A DNA stretch of 64,000 bases from Beroe forskalii. Lineage: Eukaryota > Ctenophora > Nuda > Beroida > Beroidae. Shown one piece after another: positions 21,298 through 30,590 of this stretch; within the stretch, counting starts at the first letter, position 1, and the number at the start of each line of letters is the position of its first letter. The position numbers and the translations under genes were made by a program. Under the pieces are notes generated by a model. It ran no database searches and was not told the DNA's origin. It saw nothing but the letters and a program-made list of their open reading frames with translations. The stretch spans positions 248,001 to 312,000 of the forward strand of contig WFMF01000197.1 in the NCBI GenBank assembly GCA_011033025.1. The letters are read 5' to 3'.

Positions 21298-21888
21298 CTA
21301 CGCCACAGTAAGAGTAACCTTGTCTGACTCCCCTGCTTTTCCGTCCAAAGTAAACTTCGCAACCCACATGCTGCCGTTAGAGAATCCGGACCTTCTGGTG
21401 TAGAAGGTCTGGGTAAGTCGGGAGATACGCCTAGCTATCAGCACGCAGTTTGGCGAACCTGACTTAATTTCACACAACTTCAAATCTGTTATCCCAGCCT
21501 TGAAAAGATCGCTGAATGGTTTGAGGACTTTGCCGTCGTATTCCAGATTGAAATGGACTCGGCACACCGTCTTTTCCTGCCAACAAGGCACTCTTTCCAC
21601 CTTCAGTTTCACGGTCTTCGCAACAACGCACGCTCCAGGAGTTTTCTTTACATACGCGGTGTATCCTGCAACTACAGCTGCCATAGTCCCATGGGATTGT
21701 ATGTCCGTTTGAGACCCACACTTTCCATTTGGATTAGTGTTATAAAATTCGCATCCTCCGCAGTCAGGGTCCTTTGCACAGTCTTCAAGAGTACTAACTC
21801 CTCTCAATGATTTTACTGAAGAATGAAGTGCTTTGCTTTTTTCCGCTTTGTAGCAGGCCTTGGTATCGGTTCGAACCAGCATGGCCAT
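21298..21888 (-). CDS. PAN/apple-like secreted protein
   Basis: The minus-strand frame opens with TKACYKAEKSKALHSSVKSL and ends at a TAG stop (21,298-21,300). The first 80 residues resemble a PAN/apple domain by their cysteine spacing (CYKAE, EDCAKDPDCGGCEFY, GKCGS, then a Y-T-A-Y-V ending). About 110 residues follow with further cysteines (VPCWQEKTVCRVHF, LCEIKSGSPNCV) and no fold I recognise. I chose the in-frame ATG at 21,888. The open frame extends further upstream, without an ATG, through a hydrophobic stretch F-P-L-I-L-G-I-L that would make a good signal peptide. An ATG-AAG-ATG-ATC start at 21,928 lies one base out of frame with it, so a frameshift or sequencing error there is likely. 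PAN domains bind proteins or sugars outside the cell. Confidence 0.6.
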   Translation of the reverse strand: MAMLVRTDTKACYKAEKSKALHSSVKSLRGVSTLEDCAKDPDCGGCEFYNTNPNGKCGSQTDIQSHGTMAAVVAGYTAYVKKTPGACVVAKTVKLKVERVPCWQEKTVCRVHFNLEYDGKVLKPFSDLFKAGITDLKLCEIKSGSPNCVLIARRISRLTQTFYTRRSGFSNGSMWVAKFTLDGKAGESDKVTLTVA

Positions 21889-21929
21889 TGAAAGGATTCC
21901 CAAAATGAGCGGAAATGATCATCTTCATC

Positions 21930-23299
21930 GTATAACACGTTGCAAGTAACAAGCCAAATCAAATTTAACTGTTAGAAATGGGTAGGGTGAGGACAATCCT
22001 CTTATTGAAAATTAGTCCCTTTTTAAATTTTTGTTTCGCCATATCCATTGTCTTGATGACCTTTGTTTTTCTCCTTTCTTTCGCACCTGACCTTGACCGC
22101 ACTTGTTTGCTAGTATCACAACTCTCATCATTAATTCTAAAGTTACGAACCACTCCATTCATAATATAACGTTTCCATAGTTGTAAGAAAATGATCATTG
22201 TTGCCACCGAGCTCAAGCGCCGCAAATCCTTCCACTGGATTGTAAAGCTCGAGTGTAACATTTTACTAAGGCACCGAGTGGACCTCTTGAGATGAATCAA
22301 AAGTATGATAATATTATTATGGGAAATGCAAAAACGACTTTGAGATCTTTGTCCAAAGGGGCGGTTAAAAATATTTTAACCCGTGGGTCAGTTAAATTAA
22401 AAGTTAATTCATGTCAGATGAAACTTTTTGTTACTTGGCTTATGTGCTGTTAAATTCCAAAGGTCATTATATAACACAAAATGGCCGTGTTTAGACTGGG
22501 ATTGGGTTTTTCGCAATTTAAATTAAGTTGGTTTTGATACTTTTAAGGAAAATGTTCAGATGAAAATTTTTGGATTGGATCAAATTTGATTGATGGTTCA
22601 AAATTGATTAGATTTTTGTCCATATAGTGCCGGTTAAAAAGGCCGGTAAAAAGGCCGGCTAGATGGCCAATAAGGTACTTTGATAATGAAGTAAAACCCC
22701 ACTGGAAATAAGTTTGTTAAGGTTTGTATTGCCTATAATATCATTTAAGGGGTTGCCAATTTCTTGGTTTAGCAATTGCTTGAACATAATCAATCAATTT
22801 TTCCATGTCCAAGGGCCGGTTGAAATGCAGTTTTTTCCCACTTGCTCAAATGGATCAAATTTGATAATGCCATTATGGCATTTTCATGCACCTTCAGTCC
22901 TTCAAGCTCAATCTGTTCATTCAGTGCTCCATCCAGAAATTAACGGGTTTTTTCAGGTGAAACTAAATGCCACTAGTGTGAGTGACCACTCAATTTATAC
23001 TCAATGTTAACAAAACAGAAGTGATGTTTGAAAAAGAAACTAGTTGTGACCGGCACAATGTCATCAGTGGTCATGTAATGTAATTTAATATCTGAATGTC
23101 GGTTTCTAGCGAGTAGAAATGATCAAGTTGCCACGGTAACAGTGCTCGGTAACAGAGCTAGGATTGAATGTTATTAATACTCGCTTTGTGCTAGCTGTGC
23201 ATGTGTTTCTTAGTAGTGTCCCATTTCATCTGCAGTTGTTTTCTTGAGTCCGCGTGTGTTGATGTCATCGTGAAGTAATATCACCTAGTTCTTCGATTC
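21930..23299. other. Spacer with dispersed GGCCGGTTAAA repeat
   Basis: No gene supported. The region 22,330-22,690 is a second copy of the dispersed family seen at 11,830-12,135 (shared GATGAAACTTT, TTAAGTTGGTTTT-like and TTTTTGTCCATA, then GGCCGGTTAAA-like and GGCCAATAAGGTA). Confidence 0.5.
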
Positions 23300-23697
23300 A
23301 TCTTTTGCACAGGTTTTCGTTTTTGCTCTTTTGCAAAAGTTTTCCCAGTTTTTGCACAGGTTTTCGCAGTTTTTGCACAGGTTTTTGAAGTTTTTGCACA
23401 GTTTTTTGCATTTTTTGCAAAAGTTTTCACATTTTTTGCACAGGTTTCCACAGTTTTTAGCACAGGTTTTTACAGTTTTTGCACAGGTTTTCACATTTTT
23501 GCAAAATTTTTCACATTTTTTGCACCGGTTTTTACAGTTTTTGCACAGGTTTTTACAGTTTTTGCTCAGGTTTTTCCAGTTTTTGCAAAAGTTTTCACAG
23601 TTTTTGCACTGGTTTTTACAGTTTTTGCACAGGTTTTTACAGCTTTTTCACATTTTTTTACAGATTTTGCACAAGTTTTCAAAGTTTCTGCACAGGC
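23300..23697 (+). repeat. About 21-bp array of acceptor-like units
   Basis: About 19 units of the type GTTTTTACAGTTTTTGCACAG end some 25 bp upstream of the Kelch-like start codon. Most units contain one or two T-rich tracts ending in CAG, as in a 3' splice site. The minus-strand K-T-C-A-K-T-V frames are repeat artefacts. Confidence 0.8.
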
Positions 23698-23721
23698 CGG
23701 TTTCAGCGATGACCCGGTGAC

Positions 23722-25924
23722 ATGGACATAGAATACACGAAACCGAACCATGCCGATACCTTGGTCGAGTCCTTCTACTCTTTCAAGCAACACGAACTAT
23801 TCATAGATGCCACATTGGTTGTGGAAAATGAGCAAATTGGTAAGAATGTACAGAAATCATTTATCAATCTTCAGCAATCTTATTTCCGATAAAAGAGGTG
23901 TATCAATGTTGAATCTTTGAAGGTTTAATAATTGCCAGCATAAAATGTCCGTATTGTAATGATGATTTTACCGGTTCCGCTACAATTTTTATCCCGAGTT
24001 CTTACCCCCGTCCCTCATTGCATCTTATCATACTTCTATGTAAACTGCAATTCGAACCCTTTTGTATTGTACCCTATTCTGGACCTTATGCGACCTAAAT
24101 CCTAAGGTCGCGTACTATTGCAGGGGTACACAGAGCGGTGTTGTCCCAGGGGAGCACCTACTTTCAGAGTCTGTTCGACAGCAGATACGCACAGGACCAC
24201 ATCACACAGGTATGTACACAATACATTGTACGAAGTACATTGTACACATTGACCATTGTACCATAACCATAGTACACAGTACCATAACCATTAACCATAG
24301 ATTACACTGTACCATAACCATAGATTACACTAAAAACATATCTGTTTTGAATGACCACTGATCAGTCTGAATTGAATCGCCCCATGGCAGTGACAAGGCC
24401 CTCAAACTTCCCCCTAGTAATCTGGCATTGCTTCCAAGCCACATATCACACAGTTCCTCCTGCCAGGTAGTCCTACACAACGTTGAGGCAGCCTCAGTGC
24501 GCTCTGCGGTGGACTACATCTACACCGGCAAGATATCCGTAGTGGAGCGGACTGTGGAGGAACTCTACTGCGTGGTGGACTTGTTCCAGCTCACAGAACT
24601 CAGGAACCTGTGCATTGAGATCCTGGAGAAGGGACTCACCCACCGGAACTGCATCGACAGACTGAGGTTCTCGGAGCAGCAGGAGATAGAGAGACTCTAC
24701 CACGCCGCCATGAGAGTGGCTAAAGCCAGGTTCAGGGAGATCATCCTGGAGGAGGACTTCAGACTCATGCCCTTTGAGAAGGTCTACGAGATGATATCAG
24801 CAGACGATCTGAATGTGGATGAGGAGAAGGTGGTGTACGAGGCGGTCATGAAGTGGGTGAATCACTGCCAGGAGAAGCGGAAGAAGCACCTGTCTCAGCT
24901 GCTGAGTCACGTTAGGTTCCCCCTCATCCCTCCCATCTACCTGCTGGAGATAGTCGCTCAGGAGAAGATCGTCCTGGAGGATCCCACCTGCAGGAAGATG
25001 CTGGACGACGCCAAGGACTTCCACATCCTGAAGAGCTCGACAGGTGTTGACACGAACATCCTGACACCCAGGCAGGGGGTACAGTCAGGGGTGGTGTTTG
25101 TGTTCGGGGGTGAAGGGACGGAACACTCAGTGGACTGCTACAACCCGCACTCCAACAACTGGAACAAGAGGGGCAAGATGCGGGCCCCCCGGCGGGAGGC
25201 GTCGGCTGTGTGCATCAAGAACAAGATCTACATCCTGGGAGGGGAGAACGACAAGCGGGGCATCCTGAGCAGCACCATCATCTACCTCATCGACTCCGAC
25301 AAGTGGGTGGCGTCCACCAAGATGCGCCACCGGAGGGCCGGCCACGGCTCCTGCGTCATCAACGGACAGATCTACGTGACGGGGGGACACAACGGGGAAA
25401 CTATCCTCAACACGACGGAGCGCTACGAGCCGGACACGGAGCTGTGGATGACGGTGTGCTCCATGAACATGGAGCGGTGCTGGCTGGGGGTGGCTAGTGC
25501 CGGGGGCCACATCTTCGCGGCAGGGGGTTACGACGGAGACTGCGTGCTGGACAGTGTCGAGGTGTATATCCCTGACAGCGACACGTGGAGTTACGTGGCG
25601 CCCATGCTCCTGCCAAGGGAGAGACTCGGACTCTGCGCGCTCAGAGGGACGGTGTTCGCGGTGGGCGGACGCAGAGGACGGGCCGTGGCGGACTGCGAGG
25701 CGTACGATCCGCGGACCAACACGTGGCGGAAAATAGCGCCCCTGCTGGCGCCGAGGGACGGCATGGGGGTGATTGTGAGCGATAAGAATATCTACGCTAT
25801 CGGGGGCTTCTCGGTCAAGTCTCACGCTCTAACGGTAGAGAAGTATGTCCAGAAGAAGAACTTGTGGGAGAGAGTGTGTCCCATGACGAGACTTCATGAT
25901 CTGGCAGCAGTCGTGGCAACGTAA
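23722..25924 (+). CDS. Kelch-like protein (BTB-BACK-Kelch)
   Basis: Three exons join in phase: 23722-23839 (starts MDIEYTKPNHADTLVESF), 24124-24209 (VHRAVLSQGSTYFQSLFDSR) and 24467-25924 (VVLHNVEAASVRSAVDYIYT onward), giving 553 residues. Residues 1-115 form the BTB domain, about 120-230 the BACK domain, and about 255-553 six Kelch repeats with G-G doublets and spaced Y..W pairs (YILGGE, IYVTGGHNG, IFAAGGYDG, VFAVGG, IYAIGGF). Proteins of this family are substrate adaptors for cullin-3 ubiquitin ligases: BTB binds CUL3 and the Kelch propeller binds the substrate. The last exon is strikingly GC-rich against AT-rich surroundings. The gene lies on the opposite strand next to the RING exons and may be nested in a TRIM-type gene. 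Confidence 0.92.
24210..24345 (+). repeat. Low-complexity array starting at a Kelch-like splice donor
   Basis: Directly after the donor CAG|GTATGTACAC come degenerate repeats of ATTGTACC, ATAACCATAG and TACACAGTACC over about 130 bp, filling half of the second intron. Confidence 0.6.
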
Positions 25925-26402
25925 CATTTCAAATACAAGGCAATTAGTCAATAACGGACAAATTACAGAACATGAATCTAGCATGATTCAGATGGCTGGA
26001 TTTTTTTCTGAACTCTGTGAAAATTGCATATCTAAACATTTTCAAGGATCTAAACATAATTAATTACCTTAATTATTTCACTTCGGTGACTTTTGCATAC
26101 TTTTAACTGAGACAGACTCTTTTTTGAAGAATCTCCCCTTTCCAATGTCAGTAAATCCGCTGAAATGATTGAAGTTTCTGAGTATGATTCAGTAATTAAT
26201 GAGTGTAATTTTAGTGTGGAAATAGTTTTGTATAGCGTTATAGTTTATAAGTTCATAATATTATTGTGAACGAAGACAGACGAAATTCGTTTACTTATTT
26301 TTATTGTCATTTTTGATTTGTAATGATACCACTTATTAACATCAATTATGTAAGTTATGTCATATAATACTAAATTGTAACTTTTATTAATTTGGTGTCT
26401 AC
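25925..26402. other. Spacer between convergent Kelch-like and RING exons
   Basis: AT-rich, no supported gene; it probably holds the 3' UTR of the Kelch-like gene. A minus-strand C-x2-H peptide near 26,080-26,140 looked B-box-like but does not fit the phase of the RING exon. Confidence 0.5.
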
Positions 26403-26787
26403 CTATTTCGAGAAGATTATTCACGCTGAGATTTACCGGGAAACCAAATGTTCCATTGAAGGGAACGGTGAATGATTGCCTACACGTGGGGCAATTCAGA
26501 ACTGAGCCTGCTTTCTCTGAAATGAAAAAATAAGTCGGGTGCTATCAAAATCTTATATTTGTAAACTAATTGTTGACACAAAAGTGGGGCCAAGTATTTG
26601 TAATTGTTGACACATAATTGATTCTAAAACACTGAAATTTACCGTTTTTGAGGAATATGGTGAGACATGCACTGCACAAGGAATGAAGACAGGGGAGGGC
26701 TCTGGGGGACTTGATGGGACCGCCATACCGTTCCAAGCAGATGGGACACCGCAATTCTAGGTCTATCCGCTCTGATACAGCGTGACT
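26403..26787 (-). CDS. RING-finger exons, probable TRIM N-terminus (partial)
   Basis: Two minus-strand exons, 26787-26643 and 26516-26403, join in phase 1. They encode a C3HC4 RING: CPIC, then CLHSLCSAC, then CPTC with a following R-Q-S-F. After it comes V-N-L-S-V-N-N-L-L-E-I, the usual ending of a TRIM RING. RINGs of this kind recruit E2 enzymes for ubiquitin transfer. The first exon enters in phase 0 from an unseen 5' exon, and the second leaves in phase 1 at GTAGAC. No B-box exon follows before the Kelch-like gene on the other strand. The NHL part at 1.9-5.4 kb on the same strand lacks an N-terminus, so the two may be one gene of about 25 kb with nested genes. If not, both are partial genes. 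Confidence 0.75.
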
Positions 26788-28775
26788 CTGAGGGGGATCA
26801 AAATCAATTATCAAATCAAAACCTTAACTTCTAATATTAAAGTTACAAGTGTCAAATTTATCATTAATTGGAAGCTATCAAAGTATTCAAACTTGGCATA
26901 ATTACTAATTATTTGTAACAATATAGGCATTTGGAATTTGAAAGAAAAAGTGATAGTAACACCAAGAAGTCAAATAACCATATCTGAAGAGCCAGAAGCA
27001 GCCTGCATTCCAGCGCGGGCCTCTAGTTTAACTCTGAGAAAGAGAAGACGATAGTTGGATACAAGAGCCTGCTACTCGTAGAGCTAGAAATATGATAATT
27101 CGAGTTGATTACTTGCATGTCTATGCTGAACTGTGTATTGTATTGCTTTGACAAGCATATGACTGTCTTTAACACTCCATGTTCACGTGAGAAGGCAGTG
27201 GTCACCGCGCCGTGTAGTCCGGAAGTTGGCAGACACACCATCGTGACCCGTCACATGACCTGTGAATTGGTAATCAGTCCACACCCCTTCACACCAACTG
27301 ATGTCACCCTCACATATTCTGCACCCTGACTCACTGATATCACTCATTGTACATTCAATCATAACCTCCTGGATCCATAAATAGCCCCGAAGTGATTCCA
27401 CTATTGAAGAGTCAAGAGAAGATCATGTTAAAACAACACAATTATCTGCAATTGACATCACTCCCACTGACACCACGTTTAATTTAAATTGAATTTAACA
27501 CACTTTCCTGAAAAGGGAAACGTATTATTTGACTTACTCTGATCATATGCATCACGACATTTCGAGCAATCGAACATTGCGGAACTGAGAATTCAGCAGT
27601 ATCCAAGATGCCGGAACACCATTGGTAGAACTAGAAGAAAGTGTACCACTTGAATGAATTGATTCTTCAGTATTTCTTATCATCATCTTCGAACAGTCCA
27701 TTAACTAATGGGGTAATAAATAATTACCTACGTCATAAAGTTAATATGTAATTTGGCTGAGAACTTATTCAATGAATTTAGTAAATGCCCAAAGTAGTGA
27801 TGATGAGCTTACATTTTAAAACAAAATCAAGGTTTAAAACACTGATGAACAGATTTATCATAGAATTTTAATATTTTTATTTCAAATTCAATAATAATTT
27901 GGTTTGTCGAGCATTTTAACGATGCAATAGAAATACAAATTTTACAGAATTTGTACCATTACATATTCATTTTGTAGAAACCATTTTAAGTCTGATTTAG
28001 AACTTAAGACCCCACCTTAAGGTAGTAAGATGGAGGGAAAGTATGATAGATAATAAATTAAGAAATAAGTTTTAACGTTATCACAGCATATTTGCCAATT
28101 ACTCAATTAAATGTGTCTGACAAAATCAACTCATAACTCAAAAATCACTCAAATTGAATGATAAGAAAATCTAGTTTTGTACTTTCCTGTATTCTGCAAT
28201 TATAACATTCAACCAAATGATTCTCCCATTAATACAATCAAAATGATTGAGCAACAGAGGATCAAGGAGAAGGCATCGGCAAGTAAGGATTAATTTAATA
28301 GAAATGAACTTTTCTGATATTGTGATTCCAGCAAAAATCTATTTTTTAAGATAAAGAAAATATTAAGGAACGCTTAATCTGGTTACAAGATCAGTTAAGC
28401 TAAATCTACTTCTAGTTACAAGATCAGTTTCATGATCTATTCAAGATGATGCACGATCAGCCATCACTTTTCTCTGTCCAGATACAGTTTGTTCCAAATA
28501 TTCCTAGCCGAGTTTTCATCGCCCTCAACTTATCAAGTAAAAAAAGATTTTCCGTTGAGATTTTCCGTTGAGTCTGGATGTCTATTGTAATTGTATAAAC
28601 CATTGTTATATTTGAATATCAGAAATCCTCTCTTTAAAAACCAACAGATCGCGTTATTAAAAGAACAGGCGCCAGCCTGGAGTAACATCTTCGCCATTAT
28701 TGACAATTCATTAAGAAGTGTCAATTTATACGCCAAACCGTCCATCTTTCACGCAGAGACTCCATACCCACCCTC
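26788..28775. other. AT-rich spacer upstream of the RING exons
   Basis: No firm exon. A minus-strand start MFDCSKCRDAYDQ at about 27,550-27,585 is followed by a strong donor A|GTAAGT. It could be a first exon, but its phase does not match the RING exon directly. Confidence 0.45.
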
Positions 28776-30590
28776 TCAGACTCCGGAGTTTGAGAACTGA
28801 CCGTCATCCGAATCACCGTGTGCCTTGTCCCGCTTCATCTTAGCCCGCTTATTCTGGAACCACACTCGGATCTGGGTGGCAGACAGCTGGATCTGCTCGG
28901 CCAGCTCCTCCCTTTCCAAGCTGGTCAGTCGGGGCTGGCAGGAAGAATGTGTTAACTAAAAAACAATAAACAGTTTGACCTGATTTACGATGTGTTTACT
29001 CGATGTGAATATTTAGCACTGCCTGACATTGCCAGTGCTATGCAGTATGCTACCATACTACCACACTACCACACCGGTATGCTACCACGCGGGTATACTA
29101 CCACGCTAGTAAGCTACCAGACCGGTTAGTTTACCATACTGGTATTCTACCACGCTGGTATCCACCACACTGGTATGCTACCACATAGGTATGCTACCAC
29201 ACTGGTATGTTACCACACTGGTATGTTACCATGCTAGTATGTTACCACATAGGTATGCTACCACGCTGGACGCTGGCATGCTACCACACTAGAACTCTAC
29301 CACGCTGGTATGTTACCACACCGGTATGCTACCGCACCAGTATACTATCACACCGGTGTGCTACCACACTAGATCTCTACCACACTAGATCTCTACCACA
29401 CTAGCATACCACTACACGAGCCCACGTACCTGAGACTTGAACCTGTCCTCCAGAAGTTGAAGCTGGTCGTTAGTGAAGACAGTCCTTGCCTTTCCGTTCC
29501 TTCCTGTGGCGTCTCAGAGGTCCGATTGGGATGGTAGCTGAAGATATGAATTGTGAATCAGTGACGAGATTGGCAGAGCAATATAAGTATTAGATTGATC
29601 TAACATTGAAAACCAAGAATCACGCATGGTCGCATGAATCTGTACCACTCCAGTACCACAATCCTGATAATAACCTTCGTATTCGAGACCGAGTCTGAGG
29701 GCAGTGACTTCGTCCAGCACGTCCGCCGTAGCGACTATCTTGTCGTAGTCGTCCTCCGACACGAAGGCCGCCCCGAACGAGCTGTTCCTGTTGCCGTCGT
29801 ACCGCTTAGCTATGTGCACTACCGGGACTTTCTGATTCCGCTCCACCTGAACTCGCGATGTAAAACCAAAATTAACGAGCGATTCAATGATATATGTTTT
29901 TTGAGGGTTTTACTTCTATTCCAACAGCCATACGGCCAATGACAGGAATCGAAGGATCCAAGTAATGAAGCCCGGGTTATCCATACTTTCTTCGCCGAGA
30001 TATTCAAAGAATTTAAAAAAGTAATAATAATATTTGTTAGAAAGCTACAACAATCTTGTTTCGCCTTCCTTGTGTGCAACATAAGATTGAGCTAGAGATC
30101 TAGAAGATGCGGATCGTACCTGTGACATTCCGAGGATATCCTGCACTCCGAAAGGGGTCGGGGACTTGGCGCACTGCGAGGAAGCCATGTTCGGAGCTGC
30201 GGCGAAGTAGTCCGAGTGAAAGCCTCCGTCAGACGTCTGCGAGATGGTTACAATGTTACAATATATTATTATTTGGTAAGGAATTTAGCAGTTCAAGGGG
30301 TAAATGTACAATTATAGATTATCACGTTCGATTAAAGCTAACTATCATCCAGCTAGGAATGATAGGCTATGCTTTTATCACTCTTATGAAAGCATAAAAT
30401 AACAATAAATCCTATCAAAAAAGGAAAGAGGACTCAAAAACTAGGAATTTGATATAGCAGTTTGAAACACAGCTGCACAACAGACCTGCATGAGAGAACA
30501 GGAGGATTGGGCACCAGGAGGCTGATGATTGGTGAACAGACCATCTGTGATGTGGGGCACATTGTTCACTGAGCTGTAGTAAATGTTCAT
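28776..30590 (-). CDS. ANTP-class homeodomain transcription factor with eh1/TN-like motif
   Basis: Five minus-strand exons join in phase: 30590-30486, 30236-30120, 29846-29675, 29512-29430 and 28934-28776, giving 211 residues with start MNIYYSSVNN and end QFSNSGV. The homeodomain spans about residues 137-196. It has R5, F8, L16, F20, L40, W48, F49, Q50, N51 and R53; helix 3 is ATQIRVWFQNKRAKMKR, with K at position 52 as in engrailed-type proteins. Position 25 is R instead of the usual Y. Residues 62-72, TPFGVQDILGM, match the TN/eh1 repressor motif that binds Groucho in NK-type factors. I infer an NK-like or engrailed-related nuclear repressor but cannot name the family. An intron splits the homeodomain after residue 23. 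The exon-3 donor is uncertain: GTTATT at 29,674 or GTACTG at 29,656, both in phase 1. Confidence 0.88.
29040..29420. repeat. About 17-bp minisatellite in homeobox intron 4
   Basis: About 22 diverged units of TACCACACTGGTATGC with variants (ACCGGT, TAGATCTC). On the transcribed minus strand it starts about ten bases after the donor CAG|GTACGTGG and fills most of the intron. Units carry GGTATGC or GGTAGC words resembling donors. Confidence 0.8.

Noticed and set aside
23281-23793. ORFs rich in K-T-C-A-K-T or F-C-T-G-F on both strands
   Set aside because: Products of the 21-bp T-rich array upstream of the Kelch-like gene.
25127-25825. Long minus-strand ORF (232 codons) inside the Kelch-like exon
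   Set aside because: Antisense shadow of a GC-rich coding exon; the Kelch motifs are clearly on the plus strand.
26080-26140. Minus-strand peptide L-K-V-C-K-S-H-R-S-E-I-I-K resembling the start of a B-box
   Set aside because: It would need phase 0, but the RING exon ends in phase 1; joined in phase 1 it meets a stop. The rest of a B-box is missing.
27535-27590. Minus-strand M-F-D-C-S-K-C-R-D-A-Y-D-Q with a strong donor as first exon of the RING gene
   Set aside because: It ends in phase 1 while the RING exon begins in phase 0 and no linking exon was found.
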